DNA of 64,000 nt from Castanea sativa (taxonomy: Eukaryota > Streptophyta > Magnoliopsida > Fagales > Fagaceae), in NCBI RefSeq assembly GCF_040712315.1, contig NC_134014.1, forward strand, positions 39,793,634 to 39,857,633. Reading direction: 5' to 3'. Shown here one piece after another: positions 48,906 through 61,990 of the stretch. The notes beneath the pieces were generated by a model. It was not told the DNA's origin, did no database searches, and worked only from the letters and a program-made list of their open reading frames with translations. The number at the start of each line of letters is the position of its first letter. Positions within the stretch are counted from its first letter, which is position 1. The position numbers were made by a program, and so were the translations under genes.

Positions 48906-51900
48906 TCAAAGCCGCCTCCTACAGGCTGAACCATTTGGAGTTGAAGGCAATAAGGGGTTCATAGACAGGCGCTTGCCCAAAACAGGAGAGGACTTACCAG
49001 AGGGAAATGAACGATCAAGGAACTCCTTGTCCTCAACACATAGTTCCAAATTCTCTGTCCGTAGCAGGTAGTCCACTGCATCTTCCTCTAACCCAAGTGC
49101 CATGCCCATTTGGATCATTCTGCAAAGTGTGTCCATTTGATCCCCACTGTTAGGTAGAACTGCTTCCAAGATGGCTCGTGCAAAAGAACCAATGAATTTT
49201 ATATCTTTCTTTCCTTCATTCCAGGTTGATTTATTGACAAGCAGTCTCTGTGAGTTCTTCTCCCAAAGCACCATTTTTTAATTTATACTTCTAGCCTCCT
49301 TTTCTGCAAAGGTAACTGTAAGGCATACCGGACTGATATTGGGTCTTCTGTGCCATAAACTGTGAGTTCAAGGAGAGATTTTGCAGTCTTGTGTTTTTCT
49401 TTCATTGGCATATTTGCAAAGGCCAACACCAACTTGATCAAAGCTTTGCCAATCAGGGAATCTGTATCATCAATAATTTTACTTGCAGACAAAGTACAAT
49501 GTAGGTCAAACTTCACAGCTTCAGATATTTTTCGAACACCAAGACTTGTGTAAATTTCTAGCAATTTAGCTGGAGATGACAAACACTTTGGTGGGAACCA
49601 TACAAATAGTGGATTTTCACTAGCTTCAATAAATAAAATTTTCAACTGCAAATCATCAGCAATAAAAACTTCTTCTTTCATCACTAACTGTACTGCTCCT
49701 GAAGTATTGACCGCTGGAAGCATGGTGCACTGTCTTTTGAGGATACTTCTAGTGTCGGAATCCCAGTTTTCCCAATTTTCTGATATTTGCCCGAAGAAGG
49801 AACTTAGCTTAGCAGTGGACACTTGATGTGAAGCCTCCCAGATATTCCAGATATCTAAATAATCATATGGTGAAGGAACATCGCAAACCCCAAAAGCCCT
49901 TGACAGAAAAGGTAGCAATTCCTTCTCATAGTATTTATCAAGAGCGTGCAGACGAGTGTCAAATAGATTATTCTGGTCATGGAGTACACAACGCCAATTT
50001 TCCACCCATTTTCCTTTACCCATTTGTTGATCTGGGATCCATAACTGAGAAAAACGTGTGTCCTGCATCTGTGGATTCCAATTAAATTTGTGTAGGAATC
50101 TGTAGATTCTCCTGACAGCAGAAGTTTGAACATGAGATGTAAGAGAATGGGAAATAAGATTGCAGGCTTCCTCAATATCCACCTTCACACCTATGGCTTT
50201 TAGATCTTCTTTTTCCAGAGAACTAAGAGTTACATAGAACTTCTCATCAATGAAAGGCCCATCATTTGGTGTTAAATAACATTCCCAATCTGGATTGAAC
50301 AGGATACATTCTTGTGGAACCTGTAGCCCATGTGTGTTTTTAGCCATTTGCTTCCTGTTAATTTGTTTAGCAAAATCTTAAATGTAGAGTGGTCAGTTGA
50401 CTTGCAACTTTTTTTGAGGGATGTGGCACACTGAAGCAGTGAGAGAGCACCCTCTGGTGCTAAAGATGCTGCTTCTCTTGGCAACTTGAGACCTCTTGCA
50501 ACAAAATGAGCCCCTTCACTAAAATTAATCACAACGCCAAGCATATTCAATTCACATTTATATGAGTGGATGCTAAGACCATAGAAAGCCTCATCAATGA
50601 AAGGAAGGTCTACAAACTTGGAGACTGTTCCCCATTTCTGATCAAACAAAATAGTTTCTGGGGCAGATTTATAGCCATGACAAGTGTTCAACCACTTCTC
50701 CCCTGACCTAATTATATCAAGTAATTGTGTCTGCATTATCTTATTCATGCACCTGATGCAGTTGAGTAAGGAGAACACATTGGTTCTGGTTAAACTGCTT
50801 GAAGACAATGTTGACTTGAGTGTAAAGGAAAGCATTTTACATGCTCCATTTATATCTACAACCACCCCAATTGCCTCAAGTTCAGTTCTGTATGAGCCAA
50901 TCCTGCTTCCATAATATTCTTCATCAACAACAGGCAAAGGAACAATATTTAATAAGTGGTCCCAATTATGACCTGGCAGAAGGGACTCTGAAGGGCATTT
51001 GAAACCAGAGCTAGTTTTCATCCAGGGTTGGTCTTTAATTTTCTGCACAAAATTGTTACCTGCAAGCCCCAAATGCTGGATGCATCCAAGTAACAGAAAA
51101 AAAATATTTTGTCAAAATTGAAAGATCTTTTGGAAATTGAAAGTGCTCTGGTATTTGTTTATAAACATCTTCCAGATCGATGACAACACCCAGAAACTTT
51201 AGCTCCTCCTCATAACAATCAAGCTGGTTTTCATAGTATCTTCTGTCAACAACATGCAGATCTGTAATTTGTACAAAACCATCTACCATATCAGGCATCA
51301 GATAGACAGTTCCTGGAGGAGTCGAATACCCCCGGTTTGTCTTCAACCATTTCCCCGCTTTCACAGATTTTAAGAAGTCTTCATCAAGTTTATTTTGGTG
51401 ATTTGAGTACTTTATAAATCTAAGCAGCAAAATTGCAAAAGGTTTGCTCATTGATGAGGAAGCAAGATGCTTAAGATGATCACTGATAAGCTGATACATA
51501 TTGTCAGAACCAATCCGCATTCCAATGAAAATCAACTCATCTTTATATGCTCTTATCCTGTCCATATAATACGCTTCATCAATAGCTGATAAAACCTTTA
51601 GAGTTCTTCCCATCTCCAAGAGAGTTGATACCTCAGTTCCATCACAAAGAAAGCACTGGGTAGGAGTATTAAATCCTGAAGATATTTTAACCCATTTCCC
51701 GTTCCGTATGCTTTGGATGAACCTTATAGGTAATCCATATTTCTTAGCTCTCAAGTTTTGGATCCAGTCCAGAAGCATTAAAGCCTCCTCACATGTTAGT
51801 TGAGCAGAAGCAACCTGCAACGCCATGTCCTGAGGTATTATGTCTGGCAAATCAGAAGTTTTTCCATGCTTTTTGAGAAATTGCAATAGTTCATTTGCCG

Positions 51901-53227
51901 GAGTGCATTCTCCAGCAAATTCAGCAGCTTCAGCATATACCACCCCTAGCTCAACATACTTGCAATTAGCCTTTGTAAATGGATTAGATCCAAACAGTTT
52001 TATCCATTTGCTACTGGAAGCCGGAACAAGAGTATTCTTGCACAAAATCACATTTCCACATTCATCCACGACTGGCATGAAATGAAAAACATTACAAATC
52101 TCTGTCTCTCGAATGTAGTTTCTTAACCATGTATGATACATGAGATGAGAAAACAAGACAAGTAGTTTTGGGTCTTTCTTTGTATTGAGAAAATAATCAA
52201 GTTGTGAACAATATTTAAAAACAGTAGTGACTACCAAACCCACGTCTTTGAAAACCATTGCTTCAAGTTGTATTGTCTTTCACACCCTACCAGAGCAGTC
52301 ACCAAGGTATCTGGGAAGAAGAAACAGTCATATGGGCAACCCATCACTTGGTTCCATTTGTTTAGCCAGGCATGTTCTTGTGGCTCCCAGACAATATGAA
52401 TCTTTAGACGTTCCTGTTTAATTGCTTGTAAACTACATGACTTTATTTCTCCATTCCAAGTAATGTGTTTGAACAGGGGTATACTAGTGACACTCCTTAG
52501 TGGAAAAAGTCTCCATTTTTCAGCAAATAAGCAAAGAGTATGGTTTCTCTAGAAGATGAAAGTATGAAGTCTCCCTGAATTATAAATGGGAAATTAGTGA
52601 CCATTGCAGTAGGTAGGAAGGCAAAAACACCAGTGGAAGAAGTCCCCCACTTCAGTCGCTCCCCAGATGGAAAAGCTAGAGATATCACCCATTCTTTTAT
52701 ATCCTTCCTTGCATCCACCATATTATTGGGTTTTACAGGGAAGCCTTGTCTCCATACATAATAAGGGCATGTGGTCTCAGTCGCATCCACTTCCTCCTGA
52801 ACTGAAAGATGGACTACACGGCAGTTTGCTCCCTGGGTCTTTAATGAGACAAGGTTAGTATCAGTAGAGATAGAAACTGCAGAAATAGAGTCTGCATTGC
52901 AAGTTTTACTGCTGGTTTCTCGTATTGACAATCGCTTGATCTTGTTCAAAAATAGCAATACTTCAGGATGAATTTCTGACAGTTGTTTCTTCACAGCTTC
53001 CACTTTCTCAGGCTTTAAAGGGAGAATAATCACAGTATTTGGCAGAGCCTTGCCAGAGCCATAAATGGCCCGGATGTCAGAATAAGTTGGGTTTGTGGAA
53101 ACCCACTCCGGGACAATGTACCCAATGGCACAATCGGGATTTGGAATTTCACTGAACCTGATTTGGTATCCATTGCTAAATACGTGTGGCAGTCCACTGA
53201 CAAGAAACACGCTCTTGAATCCTATTC

Positions 53228-56200
53228 CTGTAAGTTGCCAGAGTTTAAATCAGAAAACCTTAAATATATTTTTATGAGGAATATAATTAACAAAAGCAAC
53301 ATGGTGTATAGTTTATAAATCAAAGCAGTTCAAAATCAACCTCAAGACCTGTATAAATCCTGTTACAAGTGGCCCATAAGCCTTAGCTATGTCAGAAAAT
53401 TGGAGATCTTGACAACATCCTTTAAGTTATGTGAATATCAAGTAATGAACCTCTTAGAAGGCCAATCAAATTAGCAGATATTTCCACGGTTGTAGACTCA
53501 CTATGAGCATTTAGATGAGTAGGGTAATGGAGATGTGAAAGCACAGCAGAAGGATTTTCTTTTTTGTTGATCAGAAGGACATTTTAATTGCCAAGAAAAG
53601 CCAGTCCACAGATAGATGTACATTCAATTCACAAGGCAAGGCTTCTAAAAGAAGAACCAGGTTTTGCGCATGAGATCACAAATGTGTACAGTCAAACATT
53701 AGACATTGACAATTTACTATGATAGAAGAATAAGCTGTGAGAAGGGTTCATCCATTTGGAAGAAAAAGGGCATCAAAAGACAAAGACATGATATTCCTTT
53801 CACTTAAGTTCATGGTCAAATGAAGCAATTTCTAAATGAAAAAACATAAACAGATGTCTTTTTTCCTCAATCCAACACACATGCCATAGTTTAGATAGGT
53901 TCATTTTCTTTTAGATCAGATGGACACATTTGGAAAGAAATCAGAATGTTTTGATGTGACTTATGATGCTTTTGTCTGCGTTTATTCAATCAATTACTAA
54001 TAACAAGTAGCAGCTATTTCAGCGTTCTTTTTAGTTTTTAATGATTCCTCTCTCATTTAGATAAGATATCTTCTTGAAAAGTTTCCTATTTTCAGTGGAT
54101 CTATAATGCCAACCCTAGTGCGGTCCTTATTTAGCAATAAACAAAGGAGAAATCAATAGAATAAAAAACCAAAAAATAAAAACTTATAAACCCAACCAGG
54201 TTTATCAATCAAAGGGTTGAAGCTATTCTATGTTGACGGATAGAAGAAAAAGATGGCTGGTTCAGCTTCAGCTCAATCATGCACTCTCAACATTGTTCCA
54301 AAGCTCCAACCCTATGTCCCTATCCTATGCTATCAGAATTATGGGAATTTCTGATGGGTCCCCTAGTAGTCACTTGAATGTATTTTACTTTTTAAACTAC
54401 CATTTTCAATAAAATGTGTTCCATCTATCAAATAGGTAACAATGAAAATTGAAAAGGATAATAAGAGTATTAGAGTTAGGTATGATAAAGAAGAATAGAT
54501 TTTGAGGGGGTGGGGAAAAGAAAAAAAAAACTACATAAACGTAACAAAAGTGAAAGCTCCATTTCTGATAGCTGCAATCTTGATTATGGACCAAAGAGTG
54601 GCAAGTGTTGTTCGTACTTTGGGTGAAGTTATGGCCAAGGTGAGAGAAATGACATCGTTTTCTCACGCTCTTAAAAGAGGCCATGCTAAAGGGACATGAC
54701 AAGATGTTCTTTTTTCTTTTAGGCTAAACAACATGTCATTTCATGTTGACAACGAGCTGTGGCAGCCAAAGCCCCAAGGCCTTGTCAACCCCGCAAACCA
54801 AGGCCGTTAAGGGCAACCTTCCCAAAACCATTTAGGGAAAAAAAAAAAAAAAAGAGCTCCTTGCTGTTTCCCACAAATTGAATCCAGGGTGAATCATGAT
54901 TTGGCCAAGGAGGCGACGCAAAATTTTATAAGTTTAGTATGGAACTAACTCTCTTTTTTCCTAGTTGCACAAAAACAGAAGGGTAAATCATAACTTGTTA
55001 CAGTGGACTTTATATAACAACAATTATTCTGATGTTACCTTTTTTATTCATTTTGTTAAAGGACTGCTAAAATTAAGTCAATGCAATATGGAATACTCAT
55101 AATGCGTCAGTGTTCTGGAATCATCAGTTTGTTGACATCCTCCTCATGGATTTCTAATGCTCTAAACGCATGCAATTGGTTCCATTAACTTAGGCAAGGA
55201 TGTTATCTAAACAAAGGGATTAAGTGCTTTAGAAATATATACTTCCCTCTTGAGACACAATAATTATCTGATGAATCTTGCATATGCATAATCTTTCTCA
55301 CACCATGTGGATACCTTATCCTCAAGAAATAGGGATGGCAATTTTTCCCCATTCCACTTAACCCGCCCCGCTTAACCCGCCCCTCCCCGCTTCGCCCCAC
55401 GCGGGTTTTCCCCGCCCCTCAAAGGTGGTGGGGCGGGAATGGGGCAAGATTTTAGCCCCGTATCATGGGGTGGGGCGGGGATGGGTTTAGACTTTTTAGA
55501 CCCACCCCGCCCCTTCCTGTCACTGTCCCTGTCCCGCGTTGCTAAGTGTTATAATTGTAAATTTTTTATACCCTAAAACCCTACTATATTAAACAAACAT
55601 ATCAATATTAGTTTATTTTATTCTACCAAATGTGGTTCTCTGTCTTTATTTTGTTACGTGTTATACTATGCGATTTTTTTTTTATTTTTTTATTTATGAT
55701 TGTCTTGTTATACAATTGGATATATTATTCAATTTTTTCTAAAAATTGATTTGATTTGATGGGATAAATTTAGTTGTAATTTCAACTATATTTTTATTAA
55801 TGAAATAAGTTTCATTAAAAAAATTATACTAGTTGTAGGGAACATTAACAAAAAATAGAGTTTTACGGAGTGACGCGGAGCTTCACAGGGCCCCAAAGGG
55901 TGGAGATGGGGTGATAAAGTTTTTCCCGTCATGCGGGACGGGGCGGGGATGGGGCAAGACAAAACCTTGCGGAGCGGGGATGAAGACCCCATTCTTCGGC
56001 CCCGCCCCGGCCCATTGCCATCCCTATCAAGAAACCCCACAGCTTTAGTTTTTATTAAATTCCCATTTACATCCTACAGGTGGACTGAGTAATAGGGATA
56101 ATTACTCTCTTATGAATAACAGAAACCTTGTACAGTGTAGACTTTCTGTCTCTCATCCAGGAAAAGCCTAGGACCACATAATTTTTCACAACTTCTTGCC

Positions 56201-56637
56201 ACAACTGTGACGGGCAGAGTGTAATTGGTAAAGAAAAAATTGTGAGTCCATGTTTAAGTGATAATTAACCGATCACAATCTGTCATGTTAGAGTTGTGGC
56301 AAAAAAGTTGTGAAGAACTACACATGGATAAATCCATGAGTAGCGCAAGGGCCACAAAATACATAAATCCCATAGTCCTACCACAAACTAACTACACATA
56401 TCAAAAAACATTCTCATCTGATATACAACAATTGATGTACAAGCAAAAAAGACAACAAAATCTCAAATAAATTTATTTGCAACACAAAAAAAATTCCCAA
56501 TCCATCAACTATCAACAAATTTGTTCCTAAAAGGCTAAAACAATCATTACAAGACACAGATTTAAAATGTCGCCCTATAATTTATGGACCATTGACTAAT
56601 GAAATAAATTCGGAAATCTATAGAAAATGTTGTTTAC
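53228..56637 (-). other. Intron 2 of the NO VEIN-like locus
   Basis: Donor AAG|G-gtaaac and acceptor ttacag keep the conserved GEKGIGFKSVF in frame across 3.4 kb. It contains a hAT-like element (55330-56026). Other sequence is AT-rich with no gene; the frames at 54230-54702 overlap in opposite strands and look random. Confidence 0.8.
55330..56026. mobile_element. Non-autonomous hAT-like element (697 bp)
   Basis: Starts TAGGGATGGCAAT and ends ATTGCCATCCCTA, a clean 13-bp terminal inverted repeat. It is flanked by a perfect 8-bp duplication TCAAGAAA (55322-55329 and 56027-56034). Both subterminal parts carry dense CCCCGCCCC/GGGGCGGGG repeats; the centre (55550-55860) is AT-rich. There is no transposase. 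It sits in intron 2 of the disrupted GHKL ATPase gene. Confidence 0.9.
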
Positions 56638-57144
56638 CCTTTTCTCCGATGAAGCCTTGGTGCCTCTGGCCCCTCTTGGTGGATCTTCCAATGCCACAAA
56701 GGGAATCAATGTTGGTTTTAGAGAACCCAACTTCATTGTTAAACACTAGAGTCGCTGGTGCGCCGATTCCTGTTATATCAGCTGTCGTCAGTACAAACTC
56801 TAGCGTCGGCTTCACTCCAGCTAAGTACTCGTTGTCTTCAGCATTCTAACCCAACACGAATAAACCGACAGTTCCAAACATATCATCGTCAAAATAAAAA
56901 CAACTTTCATAACCCAAAACAAACTTCTTCACGCACACACACAAAGACTTCAAAAAGAGAGAGACCTGAATGAGCTCCATAAGGAAATGGACATCTTTGG
57001 TATAGAGCTCGGAGGAGAGGTTGGCCACAGCATTTTGAAGATCTTCGGTTAATGGGTTTGGACGACTCTCACCGATTAAGAATTTGCGCTTCCTTATATC
57101 TTCTATATGCAGCTTTGCTGCTATGGCGTTACTGTTTTGGCTGC

Positions 57145-57460
57145 TAGTGCAAATATAGCCATCCATCCAGCTTCTCTATATTTCAAACAGAAACATTCAA
57201 AAGGTTACCAAAGTCTCAAAGCTCAAAGAAGCTATATAGATAAGAAAGGCTGAACTGAGCACTTACGAGTTACCAAAAAGATAAGAAGGATGAACTATAC
57301 AGTAAAAACTATGGCCCCGCTGTTCTAGCGAATATAGCTGCTATCCATTCGGCTTCTCCATATTGCTAACATACCATTTATCACAGTCTCAAAGCTCGAA
57401 GAAACAGACAGAAAAATAAGCTGAAAGCTGAACTGAGTAGTACTATTTACCACTTTCCAA
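57145..57460. repeat. Tandem duplication of the 5' end of the NO VEIN-like gene
   Basis: The region around the start codon and upstream leader (about 57145-57300) is repeated, diverged, at about 57325-57460. Shared phrases include tagc.gctatccat, cggcttctc/cagcttctc, agtctcaaagctc.aagaa and gctgaactgag. In the outer copy the matching start codon gives only a seven-codon frame (57355 leftward: MDSSYIR, then stop). Confidence 0.75.
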
Positions 57461-58840
57461 AACAAAATAAGGAAGAAGTAAAAAGTGACGGTGTGCAAAA
57501 ATTATGGAAGTTGCAATTTATGGAAGCATTCAGTTGCAGGCTTAGCATGCAATGATGACAATAGATTTTCGTCAGAAATAGCAGATTTTAATAGGACAGT
57601 TTGATGGACAAGTAGACTACACTACAGAGACGCCACTCATGGGACTTGAGTTCGGTTTTTAATTGGTTTGGTCCTGTACAGTTCTAAATAGTTTGGAACA
57701 GAGTCTTTGGGCTGGCCATGCTCTCATCAATAATTTTGATTGGGTCTTACTGGAATAATTGTGCCACCATGCCAGTATATTGGGCTGAACTTGTTGGAAA
57801 TTTATGTAGAACAAAATTTGCACCCAACCCAAGTTTGCTGGTAACTGGTAAGACCAACACATCACTGATCTCTAATCTTCCAAAATAAAAAATACCAATA
57901 TTACACCTTTTAACTCAAAAATACTCACATCAATTTTTGTAAAAATGTGCAAAATATACACTATAGCTATGTAAATGAGCAGTAACTGTGCATAGATGCA
58001 CGGTTACTGTTCACCGTGTAAATAACTTTTTTATTCTTTTTTTCTCTCTCCTCTCTCTACTTTTGTCTCACCTCACCATGTAAAAAAATAAATATTTTAT
58101 TTGAATAAATATGTATAATAAACAAATTGATGTGAGTGTTTTATAAAAATAAGTGTGTAAAATAGAAAAAATAGGTTTTAAACGTGCAAAATGGAAAAAA
58201 ATTTCCACATGCTGATGTGGATGCTTAAGTCTCAAATGTTTGTTCCCAAGCACTTTCTTTCTTCTTTTTTGATCAAATGTTCCCAGCACTTTCTTGGAGT
58301 TGGAAAGGACTTTTTTTTTTATAATATTTTTTTATTACATTACAAGATCATTTGCATTGTGAAAAAAAAAAAATTGGTCACTTTTAGTATAAGAATTAAG
58401 AACCTTTTTTTTATTACACAATTATTTTTAAAGTACTTCATTATCTATTTATTTGATTAAAATTTCAGTTTATTTAATTATTATTCTTTCTTCATGCACT
58501 ACAATTATCATTCACTTTCTTTATTTACCTTCGGCATACTTAAAAAATAAATAAAAAACTAAATAAATAATGAATAATACTTGTATAAATTTATACGGTT
58601 ACTTTTGTTGTGGATAAATTTTACACAATTTGCATAGATTAACGTGGGAGGTTTTGGGGGTCAATTTGGCAAAATGTATGGCTTATTTTATTTTTCAAAA
58701 ATTGGTGTGAATACTCTAAAATTTATTTTTACTTTCGTACAAAAAAAAAAAATTTATTTCTATGACTAAGAAAAGAGAAGGAAAGTTTTCTTTCCTACAA
58801 ATATGGTTGTGTGGAACTTTTTTGCAAATATTGGGCTGGG
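57461..58840. other. Intergenic with one inverted-repeat element
   Basis: No gene. Between 57909 and 58725 the two ends are imperfect inverted copies (aaaatactcacatcaatttt versus agagtattcacaccaatttt), about 45 bp long, suggesting an ~815-bp MITE-like element. The inside is AT-rich. No target duplication was established. Confidence 0.5.
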
Positions 58841-59020
58841 CCGTCTGCTGCTACACTAGGCCCTAAAGTTTTCTGGATCAAGGAGTTGGGACCGGTCCAA
58901 TAGCAACCCTCCTTGGTCCGGCTTATGCGCAAACAATGAGTCCAAGCCCAAGGGAAGACGTTGTAAAAGTGGGCCTAGTATTTGTTTTTGCCGCAGAAGG
59001 AACTTTTCTACCGTAGGTAT

Positions 59021-59380
59021 AACTTTTCTGCTGTGTAGTAAAACTGTCTGCTGTACAATAAAACTGTCTGTTGCGCGATAAAACTTTCTGCCGTGCAATT
59101 AAGCTTTCTACTGTGCTAATAAAGCCGTCTGTTGTGCAGTTAAGCTTTCTGTTGTGTTAATAAAGCTGTTTGTCGTGCAGTTAAACTTTCTGCTGTGTTA
59201 ATAAAGTTTTTTGCGGTGTTCATAAAGCTTTCTGCTGTGCTAATAAAGCTGTCTGCTGTGCAGTTAAGTTTTCTGCTGTGTTAATAAAGCTTTCTACTGT
59301 GTTGATAAAGCTTTCTGCTGTGCTAATAAAGTTGTCTATTGTAAAGCCTCTTGCTGTGCAATAAAGCCGTCTGTTGTAAA
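59021..59380. repeat. Minisatellite, ~20-bp unit, about 18 copies
   Basis: Unit of the type aataaagctttctgctgtgc with variable bases (ctgtctgctgtgcagttaag and similar). The reverse frame at 58856-59098 overlaps its left edge and is not considered coding. Confidence 0.9.
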
Positions 59381-60243
59381 TGACTACTCTTTATTTTTTG
59401 CAGAAATACTTTTCTACTTCCTGCACATAAACAAATATAAAATCCAAAAAAAATACCAATTAAGCAAGTGTTGGCTTACATGAGTTAAAATATTCTCAAA
59501 TATATACATACATATATTCATTGATGATGCTAAGAAGATCAGTAGGCTGGATACTTCGGACTGGATAGGACCACTTGTTCTCTCTGCGGCCTGAAGAAAA
59601 AATAAAATGGATCAAAGGCGACCGGGGCTGCCGGCCGAAAACCCTCCGATGGTAAAGTTAGTTTTTCTCACTATGTTTATGGAGTTCCAACTTTTCTGGA
59701 GTAAAATTCACATACCTTTACCTTGTCTGAATCAGGCTTTATATAGTGCCTTTATGAGCGGTTATTGAAATTGGGACCTCTCCTGGATTCAAGGAGGATT
59801 AAACGTAACTGCCATAACCGTTTAGGAGTTACACTTCTACTTCACAACGGATACCTGACGGTTATGCGTGGGATAAGGGATTGTCACATTATATTCGGAG
59901 ATTCTTCTAAGTATAATCTCCTCGTCCTGTAATTCTTTCGTCGAGTGTGCCTGATAATTCCAAGTGTAGCATACTCGTCCACGAAACTTTATGTGGACGA
60001 GTCCTCTCGGGGCAGGCCGCACGCATCCTCCGGACGAAGGATGTAGCTTCGCTATCATCCTCTGGACGGCCTTGTCAGTTACCCTCGTCCTGAGGATAAC
60101 TCCTGGACGGCTGTCGAGGTGATGACCATCCAAGGATGGTATGAGCGTTTTCATCCCACATCATTCATAAATATACTTATACGTATACACATATACATCT
60201 ATAAAATATATTCTGCAGAACATGAGAAACAAGTTATATGTGT

Positions 60244-60263
60244 GTGTATATATATATATATAT
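60244..60263. repeat. (AT)n microsatellite
   Basis: Short AT run after a GTGT stretch. Confidence 0.85.
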
Positions 60264-61740
60264 ACTTATGGCAGGATAATGGGCCAAAAGTAAAGCACGT
60301 AATAACAAAAAAATAAAGAAGAAAGTTTCGGCAGGAAAGGTTTAGCTAGTATAATAGCTAACACGGTAAATACAATAAAAAGGTGTTATAGCAGAATAAC
60401 TAGTACAACAAGTAAAGATACCACAGCAGGCCAACTGATGCAGTAGACGTGATAAAAAACGTGCTACCGCAGAATAACTAAATACAGCTGATATAAGTTA
60501 TAATGAAAGAAATCAAATATATTTGCAATTGAAATCAAGTATTGAACTTTTCCATAGAATAAGTAAACCAAGAAGGAACCCAAACCCCAACTTGAATAAC
60601 CTTGTCATAAGCTCTTGCCATCAAAGTTGTGCATTTTGGAGAATAAGCCTAAATGGCTACTAGCTATTACTTTTTGGAGATTTCAAAAAGTGGGTTTGCT
60701 AAGAGGAAGGGAAAAGATGGTCTATTGATGCATTCCCCTGTTCCTGCCACGTTTTCTCTCTTCTTTTTACTACTTTCTTTCTTTCTCTCCGTTCTTTTTT
60801 ACTCTTAGTTTTCTCACTACTCTTTTGTCGTAAGTTTTTTTTTTTCTCACTTGGGTCTTTTTTTTAGGTGCTTCCTCTCTTGGGTACCCTTCCCATTGGG
60901 TCTCCCGTGCTTATTGCCTCCCTTCGAGTTCCCTTTCTCATCCATGGCTACCTCCTTTTATAGTGAGCTAATTCAATGAAATTTCTCTCTTTTACCCCTA
61001 GGGTTTCACCAATTGTTTTTTGGTTCGTTGTGGGCATCCATTCAAGACTACCCACTGACCCATTGGTTGCCCCGACCGCTGCCATTGCTCAGTTTGTTTG
61101 CTGCATCATTACTCATTTCACGACAAAATTTCCTTTTGTTTGTTCTTGCTATATACTTCTATCTCTAGGTTCAAACGGGTAAGGATTGGGCTACCTCACT
61201 ACCTAGCTCTATGGCATGCATCAAATGGTCCCAACTATTTACTACTTCTTTGCGTAAGATACCATCCTAGCAAGGTATACTCCCAAAAGAAGTTATGGCA
61301 GGAAACCAAATATAGACCCCTTTTTTCCCCCACCACCAAACTACACCCTCTGAATCTCCTTGACCGTGGGCCCACATCCCTTGTATTGGCTGGGTATACG
61401 TTAGTGGTGCTCTGGCTCTTCTGTTTTTGTCTTCTTTCGTTCCCACGTCATTTCTGCCGTAACAGATTAGTTCTGTTTCGTCTTACTGTGTGTTTTTTGT
61501 CTTATTTCTTCGCGCATTTCCTGCTACGTTTGTCATTTCTTTAGGTTTGACTTTCTTTCCTTCATGTGATTCTTGTTGCTGACACTTCCTGCCATTCTTT
61601 GTTTCTTTTCATCGTGCTTCTTCATATTAGCTTTCACGCCTATCTTCTTTATCCAAAAGGATTTGGGTCTTTGTGGGCCAAATAATGTTGATTGGATCAA
61701 AAGGGTCTTGAGCCTAATTTATCTTCATCTGTCGAAACCA

Positions 61741-61828
61741 TTCTGCGGTAGAGTTGTATTCTACAGCAGAGTTGTATTCTGCGGCAGATTTGTATCCTGC
61801 GGCAGATTTGTATTGCTGCGGCAGATCG
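61741..61828. repeat. Minisatellite, ~18-bp unit, about 5 copies
   Basis: Unit of the type ctgcggcagatttgtatc, with early copies ctgcggtagagttgtatt and ctacagcagagttgtatt. The unit again centres on a CTGC-G-CAG phrase, as in the 59021-59380 array. Confidence 0.85.
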
Positions 61829-61990
61829 CTTTCCCTTGCATTTCTTCCTTTGGACCTCTCTTACTCTTTGGTCTTCTTGGTGGGCCATTTGGGCATTGCT
61901 TTTCATTGGGCTTTCCTCTGTATGGGCTTTTGCATCTTGCAACTTATTAGGCTTTCTTCCTCATAGGCTTTTGGGTATGGATTTGCAAAA

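Larger units (their letters stand above)
48906..57166 (-). pseudogene. NO VEIN/sacsin-like GHKL ATPase gene, disrupted
   Basis: Exon 1 (57166-56966) starts MDGYICTSSQ and ends MELIQ. Exon 2 (56845-56638) continues NAEDNEYLAGVKPTLEF and carries the ATP-binding marks NNEVGFSKTNIDSLCGIG and GFIGEKG. Exon 3 (from 53227) gives IGFKSVFLVSGLPHVFSNGY. This matches the plant GHKL (Hsp90/gyrase/histidine-kinase fold) family of NO VEIN and At3g48770. Downstream are repeats of the WLKT..GY.SP plus PFIDEAFYG type. Breaks: after SSSRETI (near 52545) about 150-200 residues expected of the family are missing and the frame stops; frameshifts lie near 52245, 51105 (T8 run) and 50305; stops in all relevant frames precede the last piece (49274-48906). 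Long open pieces remain (52258-51056, 51072-50272, 50347-49283), so the damage looks recent. Neighbouring genes are intact, which argues against general sequencing error. Confidence 0.8.
58841..61990. mobile_element. Probable LTR-retrotransposon remnants, ends not defined
   Basis: The sequence is richer in GC than its surroundings and holds repeated phrases such as ctcgtcctgaggataactcc, cctctggacggcc and gcatcctccggacgaagg (59925-60120), of the kind seen in plant Gypsy LTRs. It also holds two minisatellites. The open frames at 60976-62099 overlap on several phases, are T/F/L-rich and have no domain, so they were not called genes. No reverse transcriptase was found. Confidence 0.4.

Noticed and set aside
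53228..56637. An extra gene inside intron 2 of the NO VEIN-like locus
   Set aside because: Frames here are short, on both strands and partly inside the hAT-like element; no domain or splice structure was found.
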